A stretch of 5,951 bases of DNA from Candidatus Caldarchaeum sp. (GTDB lineage: Archaea; Thermoproteota; Nitrososphaeria_A; Caldarchaeales; Caldarchaeaceae): positions 1 to 5,951 of the forward strand of contig JANWZU010000118.1 in the NCBI GenBank assembly GCA_025054795.1, written 5' to 3'. Both the position numbers and the translations under genes were made by a program. Below the pieces are notes generated by a model. The model did not search any database. It saw nothing but the letters and a program-made list of their open reading frames with translations, and was not told the DNA's origin. Below, one piece after another: positions 1-4,478 of the stretch. Each line of letters starts with the position of its first letter. Within the stretch, counting starts at the first letter, position 1.

Positions 1-156
1 GGTGGGCTTGACCATGCTTGCGACGACAGCGTACTTCGGGAACCTTAGGCCTATGCTTATGGCTCCCCTCATCACGGCTTCGAGGGCCCTGTCGACGAGC
101 GTCATCCGCCCTTCAGGGCCGTAGAACATCTGGAAACGAGAGGGGTCGAAAGCCAA
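1..156 (-). CDS. psmA: Proteasome alpha subunit, N-terminal 52 codons (cut by window edge)
   Basis: The reading frame runs open from a TTG at 156 to the left edge. The peptide contains FYGPEGR, then ALEAVMRGAISIGL, which matches the start of 20S proteasome alpha subunits (SPDGRL..VEYA.EAVKRG.TA.GI). Alpha subunits form the outer rings of the 20S particle, gate substrate entry and dock the ATPase. The TTG start is chosen because an AGGTGAT Shine-Dalgarno site (164-170) lies 7 bases before it, inside the end of the beta gene. The only early ATG (127-129) would remove part of the N-terminal helix region. The start lies 3 bases past the beta stop, so translational coupling is likely. Two oddities: the usual QVEYA segment reads LVDRA, and only two residues precede the Phe-Asp that replaces the family's Tyr-Asp. 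It is a proteasome alpha or a divergent alpha paralogue. Only the N-terminus is visible, so the two cannot be told apart here. Confidence 0.85.
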   Translation of the reverse strand, partial: MAFDPSRFQMFYGPEGRMTLVDRALEAVMRGAISIGLRFPKYAVVASMVKPT

Positions 157-159
157 CTT

Positions 160-744
160 CTACATCACCTTCCTCACAGGAATGGCTAGTACGTCGACGC
201 CGTTGCCGGAACCCGGGTCTCGCTGCATCGCCGCTTCAACCGCTTTGACCGCTATGTTCTGCGCTTCTTCGAGCCGCAGGGTAGGGTTGTAGAGGCTCTC
301 GAGGACTCCGTAGGCTATTGGCGAGCCGCTGCCCGATGAAACGAATTCTTCGGCCATGATTGAGCCGCTCATGTCGCTGCTGTAGACGTGTGGGCCTTCG
401 TCGTCGACTCCCGCTACTATGAGCTCGGCGAAGTAGGGGAGGTAGTTTCTCATGCCGCTGTAAAACAGGTTGCTGATTAGTTTGCCTGATTCGGCGACCG
501 ACATAGGATAGCCTCTGCGTAGTGCGATTAGCTTGCGTTCGGCTCTGACGACGTTGACGAGGTAGACGGCGTCCGACACGAGGCCTGCTATGGCGACTGC
601 GAGGCTGTCGTCAACCTTCATGATCTTCTGAGTTGTCTTTGATGCGATGAAAAAGCCTTTGCTCGCTCTTCTGTCTGACGCTAGGACAACTCCGTCGACT
701 GCTTTCAAACCAACTATCGTGGTCATTTCCGCTCGTGGATACAT
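160..744 (-). CDS. psmB: Proteasome beta subunit (catalytic, N-terminal threonine hydrolase)
   Basis: This is the proteolytic subunit of the cytosolic 20S proteasome. The mature protein begins TTIVGLKAVDGVVLASDRR and is 187 residues. Counted from Thr1, the active-site set is visible: Thr1, Asp17, Arg19 and Lys33 (in KTTQK), then the SGSGSP loop carrying the usual Ser129 and RDPGSG carrying Asp166 and Ser169. The C-terminus (VRKVM) is a little shorter than in Thermoplasma beta, whose mature chain is about 203 residues. The frame stays open far upstream, but the homology starts at Thr1. Two ATGs fit, at 744 (seven-residue leader MYPRAEM) and at 726 (Met directly before Thr1). Neither has a good Shine-Dalgarno site, and the longer form is reported. 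Archaeal beta subunits normally have Gly at -1; here it is Met. The gene follows the wHTH gene by 47 bases and is followed by alpha after 3 bases, so the three probably form an operon. Confidence 0.93.
   Translation of the reverse strand: MYPRAEMTTIVGLKAVDGVVLASDRRASKGFFIASKTTQKIMKVDDSLAVAIAGLVSDAVYLVNVVRAERKLIALRRGYPMSVAESGKLISNLFYSGMRNYLPYFAELIVAGVDDEGPHVYSSDMSGSIMAEEFVSSGSGSPIAYGVLESLYNPTLRLEEAQNIAVKAVEAAMQRDPGSGNGVDVLAIPVRKVM
164..170 (-). promoter_or_regulatory. Shine-Dalgarno site for the proteasome alpha gene
   Basis: The minus strand reads AGGTGAT, complementary to the conserved CACCU-bearing 3' end of archaeal 16S rRNA, with 7 bases before the TTG at 156. It lies within the last codons of the beta subunit gene. 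It decides the TTG start over the ATG nine codons further in. Confidence 0.7.
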
Positions 745-791
745 ATTATGGGAGACGTTTAGCGACTGACTTGACGTGCAGCCGGTCACGC

Positions 792-1367
792 TCAGCCGGC
801 TATGTTGAACGGTGTTGCGTAGAACGCTTTCACAGGTGTTTCGTCGTCGACCAGCGCCAGCTCGTAGGCTTTGCGGAGAACCGCCAAGGCAGCTCTGACG
901 GCTCTGCGGTCGTGTACGTTGCTCTCGATCTGAAGACGGCTGTTTTTCAGCCTTAGGGTTATCAGCATGGAGCCGTCGTGTGAAATCCATCTGAGGACGT
1001 GGGCGTCGTCTTCGACGCTGTAGCTCAGCCATCTCAGCTCCTCAACCCATCTTCCACGGAGGGATGCGACACCTGCCAGAACGAGGCCGATGTCCTCGAC
1101 CAAGGTGTCCACAAGCACGTACGGCTGATTCGTGCCGGATGCTGAGACCAGCTTCCTAGCTTTTCCGCTCAGCCTGTAGCCGTGTTCCGTACGGTCTACA
1201 AGGCCATGCTTCTCCAGCCTCTTGAGTATGCGTGAAAGCTTCTCCTGATGCATCCCGAGGGCCCTGCGCATTCCTGTGAAGCTGACCTCGCCCTCGGAGG
1301 CCATCGACAAGGCCTTCAAAACGTCTTCTTCATCCTTTCTGATCTCGACGGCAAATTCGTCATCCAA
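792..1367 (-). CDS. Winged helix-turn-helix transcriptional regulator, 191 aa, first gene of the proteasome operon
   Basis: Residues about 12-70 form a winged helix: a first helix (EEDVLKALSMA), a turn (FTGMRRALG), a recognition helix at about 39-54 (MHQEKLSRILKRLEKH), and a wing (GLVDRTEHGYRLS). The arrangement is like MarR/ArsR-type archaeal regulators. Residues 85-191 form a separate alpha/beta domain that I do not recognise. No membrane segment or cysteine cluster is seen. The start is a TTG at 1367. The nearby ATG at 1361-1363 is out of frame and there is no Shine-Dalgarno site, but a TATA-like box at 1399-1406 would put transcription a few bases upstream. The first in-frame ATG (residue 22) would cut into the helix domain. 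The gene precedes psmB by 47 bases, so it may regulate or be co-expressed with the proteasome genes; that is inference. Its recognition helix closely resembles that of the small regulator at 4122-4379. Confidence 0.85.
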   Translation of the reverse strand: MDDEFAVEIRKDEEDVLKALSMASEGEVSFTGMRRALGMHQEKLSRILKRLEKHGLVDRTEHGYRLSGKARKLVSASGTNQPYVLVDTLVEDIGLVLAGVASLRGRWVEELRWLSYSVEDDAHVLRWISHDGSMLITLRLKNSRLQIESNVHDRRAVRAALAVLRKAYELALVDDETPVKAFYATPFNIAG

Positions 1368-1398
1368 CTTTTTGTCAGGCCTGTTCTGTTCGGGCTGG

Positions 1399-1406
1399 TT
1401 TATATG
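1399..1406 (-). promoter_or_regulatory. TATA-like box for the wHTH-proteasome operon
   Basis: The minus strand reads CATATAAA. Its centre is about 35 bases before the TTG at 1367, which would place the transcript start near 1376 and give a leader of under ten bases. It shares the 98-bp divergent gap with the plus-strand box at 1436-1443, and the two boxes are about 37 bp apart centre to centre. Confidence 0.5.
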
Positions 1407-1435
1407 GTTGAGTTTTCTACTTGTTGATGGGTAAG

Positions 1436-1443
1436 ATATAAAT
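1436..1443 (+). promoter_or_regulatory. TATA box for the membrane protein gene (leaderless)
   Basis: ATATAAAT is centred about 26 bases before the A of the ATG at 1466. This is the archaeal TATA-to-start distance expected for a leaderless mRNA. No Shine-Dalgarno site precedes the ATG, which agrees with this. Confidence 0.65.
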
Positions 1444-1465
1444 TTAGATATAGCCTAACTTTACC

Positions 1466-2029
1466 ATGGCAGTCTTACTGGAAAGGAGGTTCCTTAAACA
1501 ATCCGAGTTGGCCGGCGTCCCGTTCATCATACTGATGGGTTCTTTGCTACATTTTACCTATGAAATGTCTGGAATGAACCCGGCTGTGGCCCTAATATCA
1601 GCGGTCAACGAAAGCGTCTGGGAGCATCTGAAGCTTCCGTTCTTCCCCGCTTTGATTCTGGCCGCCATCCAGTATGCCAGATTGCGTAAACTTTATCCGA
1701 ACTTCCTCTACGGCAAGGCTGTCGGTGTTTTCTCGATGCCTGTAATCATAGTCGTCGGCTTCTACGCATACAAGGCTGTTTTCCACAGCAGCAACCTCGC
1801 CTACGACATCGGGTTGTTCATGGCCTCTGTCGCAGCAGGCCAGCTTATCAGCTATAAGCTGGTGCTGAAACACGGCGGCAAACCCGTCAACATTCTACCC
1901 ATCATAGCTCTAACTCTAGCCGTTGTCCTGTTCTTCTTATTCACCTTCAACCCACCGCATCTAGAGATCTTTAAAGACCCGTTAACCGGAGGCTACGGAG
2001 TGGAATCTCGAATACGTTACACGGTCTAA
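1466..2029 (+). CDS. DUF6512-like multi-pass membrane protein, 187 aa
   Basis: The protein has about five hydrophobic segments (residues 17-33, 58-73, 86-106, 112-134 and 141-161), so it is an integral membrane protein. Its motifs match, from memory, the uncharacterised DUF6512 family, better known from Firmicutes: GSLLHFTYEMSG (25-36), NESVWEHLKL (48-57), FNPPH (161-165) and DPLTGGYG (171-178). The conserved polar residues next to membrane segments (His29, Glu49, His54, His165, Asp171) could form a buried or interfacial site, but the family has no established function and none is claimed here. The ATG start is supported by the TATA box about 26 bases upstream. The stop codon overlaps that of the convergent methyltransferase gene. 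Finding the family in an archaeal setting could reflect transfer. Base composition resembles the neighbours, so any transfer would not be recent. Confidence 0.85.
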   Translation: MAVLLERRFLKQSELAGVPFIILMGSLLHFTYEMSGMNPAVALISAVNESVWEHLKLPFFPALILAAIQYARLRKLYPNFLYGKAVGVFSMPVIIVVGFYAYKAVFHSSNLAYDIGLFMASVAAGQLISYKLVLKHGGKPVNILPIIALTLAVVLFFLFTFNPPHLEIFKDPLTGGYGVESRIRYTV

Positions 2030-3153
2030 ACGGATGTGGCTATGTATGCGGTTATGGGGCCCAGCAGGATTTTCCGCATCGACAGAACGCTGTACCCGGC
2101 TGTTTCCAACGCCCTCAAAACCACGGCTTGCTTGCTGAACAAGACGGTGAGCGAAGCCTCCGGACATGCGTTTTTTACGGCTTTGAAGGCTTCGACGTAG
2201 AATCTCTCCGGCTGACGAAGCCTCATCCGAAGGCCGAAGGGTGGGTTGCACACAACTCTGTCCACGTTCGAGGTCAACAACCTGTCTAGCGCATACACGT
2301 CGCCGACTGCGAAACGCACAGCTTCGCCAAGCCCAGAAGAACTCAGGCTCGACTTTGCGACTGCGACGGCGTGCGGTGATGCGTCAAACCCCATTATGGT
2401 GAGTTTTTCGTCTCTCCTTTCACGTCTCCACAAAGTTTCTCTGATGTTCTCCACCTCCTCGGGTTCTACGAACACTAGCTTCTCGAGAGCTAGGGTTCGG
2501 CGGAGGCCGGGTGAAATGCATAAGCCGTGGATTGCTGCTTCGAGCGGGATTGTGCCTGAGCCGCAGAAAGGGTCTAAAAGTGATTGGCTGCGTTTCCATC
2601 CTGAAAGCCTGACCATGGAGTTTGCGACTGTCGGCGACAGGGCGGCCCTGTGGTAGCCGGCTCTGTACCATCTGCGATGCAGCGACTCGCCCGTGGTGTT
2701 CACCCCTACCAGAAACTCTTCGTTTCTCAGGATGCAGTAGATTTCGACGTCTGGTTCTCGCAGGTTGACCTTCAGACGGACTCCGGAGGCTGCAGCGTAC
2801 GAGTCGATGACGGCTTTCCCAACCGCCGCAGCGATGTCGAGGCTTGTGAAAGGATGTGAGCCGATTCTATCAGCTCGGACGGCGAAACTTTGTCCACGCT
2901 CGATGACCTCCGTGTAGTCCAGAGAACCGGCCAGCCTCTCGACATCCCCGAGGCTTTCGGCTTTGTCTCGCAGCAGAAGCAGAAAAACCCTGTTAACCGT
3001 CTGACCGGCCAAGTTGAGTGTGATGCAATCCTTGACCGAGCCTTTGAAGAAAACCTTGGCGACGTCTCTCTCAGGCTCAACGCCTAAAAGGCCTGAAACC
3101 TCAGCCGCCGCAACATCCTCCAGCCCTGAAAAAGTCGTCCCGAAGAAAATCAT
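2026..3153 (-). CDS. trm14: THUMP-domain tRNA (guanine-N2) methyltransferase, Trm14/TrmN type, 375 aa
   Basis: Residues 1-50 match the N-terminal ferredoxin-like part and about 50-155 the THUMP RNA-binding domain. The Rossmann-fold S-adenosylmethionine-dependent methyltransferase follows from about 160 onward. The link segment HRRWYRAGYHRAALSPTVANSM (159-180) is typical of the group. Motif I is DPFCGSGTIPLEAA (194-207), an acidic motif is GFDAS (255-259), and the catalytic motif IV is NPPFG (303-307). The DPFCGSGTI plus NPPFG combination points to the Trm14/TrmN branch, which makes m2G at tRNA position 6. The archaeal Trm-G10 enzymes usually have DPPYG instead. The length is normal for the family. 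The ATG at 3153 lacks a Shine-Dalgarno site but has a TATA-like sequence about 28 bases upstream. The symbol is a family-level call; the exact target nucleotide cannot be read from sequence. Confidence 0.88.
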   Translation of the reverse strand: MIFFGTTFSGLEDVAAAEVSGLLGVEPERDVAKVFFKGSVKDCITLNLAGQTVNRVFLLLLRDKAESLGDVERLAGSLDYTEVIERGQSFAVRADRIGSHPFTSLDIAAAVGKAVIDSYAAASGVRLKVNLREPDVEIYCILRNEEFLVGVNTTGESLHRRWYRAGYHRAALSPTVANSMVRLSGWKRSQSLLDPFCGSGTIPLEAAIHGLCISPGLRRTLALEKLVFVEPEEVENIRETLWRRERRDEKLTIMGFDASPHAVAVAKSSLSSSGLGEAVRFAVGDVYALDRLLTSNVDRVVCNPPFGLRMRLRQPERFYVEAFKAVKNACPEASLTVLFSKQAVVLRALETAGYSVLSMRKILLGPITAYIATSV

Positions 3154-3176
3154 CCAAACAAAGATAAGAACGGCCA

Positions 3177-3185
3177 GTTATAGAA
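3177..3185 (-). promoter_or_regulatory. TATA-like box for the THUMP methyltransferase gene
   Basis: The minus strand reads TTCTATAAC, centred about 28 bases before the A of the ATG at 3153. It lies in the 55-bp gap after the stop of the NYN gene. The methyltransferase can therefore be transcribed on its own as a leaderless mRNA, though readthrough from the NYN gene is also possible. Confidence 0.5.
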
Positions 3186-3208
3186 TTAAGCTGCCATCTG
3201 CTGAATCA

Positions 3209-3802
3209 TTACGGATTAATGATTCGCACAGAATCAACCAACTCTTCAGTTATTTCTGTTCTTTCATCACATGCGTCAAATAGCTCATCGCTTACGTGTC
3301 GTGAATGATAATACAGCTCAACTATGACGTGAAAATCTCTTGCCTTTTTTACCGGCGGGACATAATCTGCATCACCTCCTATTAGGACCGCTTTTCGAAT
3401 AGTTCTTACAGCCGCAAGCTCAACCAAATCTATTGCAAGCTGAACATCCACCCCTTTTTGCTCGAATTCACCCGATGCTGTCTTGCGGAGCCTTCCCAGT
3501 CTAACCTGAAAACGCGGCAACCTTTGAAGATATTGAATGAATCGTCGTTTGTTGCTATATCGTTCACTCTCTTCACGAGTCGGAGGATTGGATTGATAAG
3601 GCATACAGTTGTAGTAATATGTCCTAAAACGTTCGTATCCCTTGCAAAGTAGCTCGGACAAGCGCAGAAAATCTATACGTGGTTCAACCATGACCTCGCG
3701 GTTAGCCGCGGGGTCTATACGTTTCTCAGCAAAGTAATGCTTAAGCAGTTTCTCGAGATACCCTCCATCGATGAAAACAGCTGCTTTTTCAGCTGGATAC
3801 AT
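3209..3802 (-). CDS. NYN/LabA-type (DUF88) PIN-like putative ribonuclease, 197 aa
   Basis: The three acidic motifs of NYN domains are visible: VFIDGGYL (Asp12) at the first strand, QKGVDVQLAIDL (Asp119, Asp125), and VLIGGDADYVPPVKKA (Asp144, Asp146). The last is followed by a strand carrying HVIVELYYH and by VSDELFDACDE, as in LabA-like proteins. Family knowledge says such proteins fold like PIN nucleases and cut RNA using a metal held by the acidic residues. The substrate here is unknown. A basic, tyrosine-rich insert (about 58-92) could contact nucleic acid. The ATG at 3802 is preferred over the in-frame TTG two codons earlier because a TATA box lies about 25 bases upstream of it and there is no Shine-Dalgarno site. 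It precedes the tRNA methyltransferase gene on the same strand by 55 bp, so a shared RNA-related role is possible. No antitoxin-like partner gene is adjacent on its strand. Confidence 0.85.
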   Translation of the reverse strand: MYPAEKAAVFIDGGYLEKLLKHYFAEKRIDPAANREVMVEPRIDFLRLSELLCKGYERFRTYYYNCMPYQSNPPTREESERYSNKRRFIQYLQRLPRFQVRLGRLRKTASGEFEQKGVDVQLAIDLVELAAVRTIRKAVLIGGDADYVPPVKKARDFHVIVELYYHSRHVSDELFDACDERTEITEELVDSVRIINP

Positions 3803-3822
3803 GGACAACCCAAAAAATCGCC

Positions 3823-3830
3823 GAATATAA
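3823..3830 (-). promoter_or_regulatory. TATA box for the NYN gene (leaderless)
   Basis: The minus strand reads TTATATTC, centred about 25 bases before the ATG at 3802. It supports that start and a leaderless transcript. The hairpin at 3833-3856 lies immediately upstream of it, in the place where TFB or a regulator would bind. Confidence 0.6.
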
Positions 3831-3832
3831 GA

Positions 3833-3856
3833 CCGTCGTGCCTCGTGGGACGACGG
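3833..3856. repeat. Inverted repeat directly upstream of the NYN promoter
   Basis: CCGTCGTGCC and GGGACGACGG are separated by TCGT, giving ten positions per arm with nine complementary pairs and one G-G mismatch. A second inverted pair, AATCGCCG (3816-3823) and CGGCGATT (3854-3861), overlaps it and brackets the TATA box. The positions suit an operator for the NYN gene. A transcribed hairpin is the alternative. Confidence 0.6.
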
Positions 3857-3888
3857 CGATTATATACCATTATTGTTTATGTAGTGGA

Positions 3889-3898
3889 AGTATAAAAA
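3889..3898 (+). promoter_or_regulatory. Orphan TATA box with BRE-like purines, no ORF downstream
   Basis: TATAAAAA preceded by GTGGAAG (a purine-rich TFB element) is one of the strongest promoter-like sequences in the window. Transcription would start near 3918-3922, at the GC-rich patch, yet no start codon with a sizeable frame follows. It may drive a noncoding RNA or a long leader, or may be AT-rich chance. Confidence 0.4.
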
Positions 3899-3995
3899 TG
3901 TTTCCTCAGTAGAATACCGGCAACTTCGTCCCGGCGCCCCTATCAAACCGTCAATTATGTTAACCTAGCGGGATTAGGCTCAATACTATGGAGCA

Positions 3996-4032
3996 GTTCA
4001 CACACGTGAACATCTGGATAGATTATCAGATG
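3996..4032. repeat. Two adjoining inverted repeats upstream of the small wHTH gene
   Basis: The first is GTTCAC-ACAC-GTGAAC (3996-4011), a perfect six-base palindrome with a four-base spacer. The second is CATCTG (4011-4016) and CAGATG (4027-4032), perfect arms ten bases apart that share base 4011 with the first. They lie 90-126 bases before the wHTH start. They could be dimeric regulator sites or consecutive RNA hairpins. Confidence 0.5.
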
Positions 4033-4090
4033 CAATTCCACTAGACTGTGCTTTTCTGCTAGAGAACAATTAACCGACGAAAATTAGTCA

Positions 4091-4100
4091 ATAAATATTA
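4091..4100 (+). promoter_or_regulatory. TATA box for the small cysteine-rich wHTH gene (leaderless)
   Basis: ATAAATATTA is centred about 26 bases before the A of the ATG at 4122. This fits a leaderless transcript and favours that ATG over the out-of-frame ATG at 4105. No Shine-Dalgarno site precedes 4122. Confidence 0.65.
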
Positions 4101-4121
4101 CGACATGAAGCACAATCCGGG

Positions 4122-4379
4122 ATGCGGTGCAGTCGCATTTTTCTGGTTGGTGGTCGTGAGAAAGAGGTGTTGAAAATTTTCCAGAAACATCCGAATGCGT
4201 GTTTCAGGTTTAACCAGCTTAGGCGTTTGACAGGTCTGCATCAGGAGGTTTTGTCAAGGGTTTTGAGACGTTTGAGAGAGGCCTGTCGAGTCTGCCGCAC
4301 TATCGATGGTTTTTACCATCTATGTAGATGTAAAGCGCCCGATGAATGTCCGAGCTGCAGCCTAGTCAATAAATGCTAG
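4122..4379 (+). CDS. Short winged-helix protein with a cysteine-rich tail, 85 aa
   Basis: Residues about 12-54 form a helix-turn-helix: a first helix (EKEVLKIFQKH), a turn (FNQLRRLTG), and a recognition helix LHQEVLSRVLRRLREA (39-54). The recognition helix matches MHQEKLSRILKRLEKH of the proteasome-linked regulator at 792-1367, with His40, Gln41, Glu42, Leu44, Ser45, Arg46, Leu48, Arg50 and Leu51 shared. The wing and tail carry most of nine cysteines (3, 27, 55, 58, 68, 70, 76, 79, 85), including CRVC, CRC and CPSC. Paired CxxC motifs suggest a bound metal (zinc or Fe-S) or a redox sensor. It is likely a DNA-binding protein acting on few sites. There is no separate effector domain, so the cysteines may be the sensor. 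A TATA box supports the ATG. Codon use is slightly more AT-rich than in the neighbours. The micro-ORF at 4411 lies downstream on the same strand. Confidence 0.75.
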   Translation: MRCSRIFLVGGREKEVLKIFQKHPNACFRFNQLRRLTGLHQEVLSRVLRRLREACRVCRTIDGFYHLCRCKAPDECPSCSLVNKC

Positions 4380-4396
4380 AACAACATGGGCATGGC

Positions 4397-4403
4397 GGAG
4401 GTG
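4397..4403 (+). promoter_or_regulatory. Full-length Shine-Dalgarno site before the cysteine micro-ORF
   Basis: GGAGGTG is complementary to the 3' end of archaeal 16S rRNA (CACCTCC as DNA). It is followed after exactly 7 bases by TTG at 4411. It lies in a stretch with no other recognised gene on this strand, so a known upstream coding sequence does not explain it. Confidence 0.5.
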
Positions 4404-4410
4404 GTTATCG

Positions 4411-4461
4411 TTGGACTGTCCGTGTTGCGGCCTCTGTCCATGCTGCGACCCGCCGTTCTGA
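4411..4461 (+). CDS. Candidate 16-residue cysteine-repeat micropeptide (CPCCGLCPCC)
   Basis: TTG at 4411, 7 bases after a GGAGGTG ribosome site, opens a frame that reads MDCPCCGLCPCCDPPF and stops at TGA (4459-4461). It contains two copies of Cys-Pro-Cys-Cys and six cysteines in ten residues. At DNA level this is an 18-base tandem repeat (4417-4434 and 4435-4452). Within the repeated Cys-Pro-Cys-Cys codons the copies differ only at third positions (CCG/CCA and TGT/TGC), so both differences are silent in this frame. CxCC spacing recalls metallothioneins and other metal-thiolate peptides, but no homologue is known to me. It follows the cysteine-rich wHTH gene by 31 bases on the same strand and may share its mRNA. 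The very short length means chance cannot be excluded; a TTG start is also used by the alpha gene in this window. Confidence 0.4.
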   Translation: MDCPCCGLCPCCDPPF

Positions 4462-4472
4462 GGGATCGGCGG
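4450..4472. repeat. Inverted repeat between the micro-ORF and malate synthase (possible 3' hairpin)
   Basis: CCGCCG (4450-4455) and CGGCGG (4467-4472) are perfect arms around an 11-base loop. The repeat overlaps the micro-ORF stop and lies 6 bases past the malate synthase stop on the other strand. Only a short T run follows on the plus strand and none on the minus strand, so it is a weak terminator candidate. It may instead mark or protect the 3' ends of two converging mRNAs. Confidence 0.4.
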
Positions 4473-4478
4473 TTTAAG

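Larger units (their letters stand above)
3803..4121. other. 319-bp intergenic region between the NYN gene and the small wHTH gene
   Basis: No coding region was found here on either strand; the longest ATG-started frame that looked possible (3988-4044) is 18 residues with no ribosome site. The stretch holds divergent TATA boxes for the two flanking genes, the inverted repeat at 3833-3856, and an orphan TATA box at 3889-3898. It also holds a GC-rich patch (about 3917-3942) in AT-rich surroundings and two adjoining inverted repeats at 3996-4032. No tRNA or canonical C/D-box sequence was recognised. Confidence 0.6.

Noticed and set aside
745..1032. In-frame upstream extension of the proteasome beta gene
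   Set aside because: It overlaps the wHTH coding region in another frame and lies before the catalytic Thr1, where the family has only a short propeptide.
1485..1490. GGAGGT inside the membrane protein gene, as a ribosome site for a later start
   Set aside because: It encodes part of Glu-Arg-Arg in the open frame. The nearest possible start (TTG at 1508) is too far away, and the TATA box supports the ATG at 1466.
3917..3985. The minus strand reads GGTTTGATAGGGGCG, with TAATCC some 20 bases before it, recalling the 23S rRNA segment AGTTTGACTGGGGCGG
   Set aside because: The likeness is limited to short blocks, spacing differs, and the flanks do not match rRNA as I know it. An rRNA covariance search would settle it.
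3988..4044. Eighteen-residue ATG-started frame in the intergenic region
   Set aside because: It has no Shine-Dalgarno site, no promoter at the right distance, and lies across the two inverted repeats.
3803..4121. C/D-box or tRNA gene in the gene-free stretch
   Set aside because: No RTGATGA C box paired with a D box, and no tRNA T-arm consensus, was found on either strand.
4366..4461. A frameshift joining the cysteine-rich wHTH to the CPCC peptide
   Set aside because: No slippery sequence is seen, and the CPCC frame has its own SD and start codon, so separate translation is simpler. Sequencing reads or orthologues could still show a fusion.
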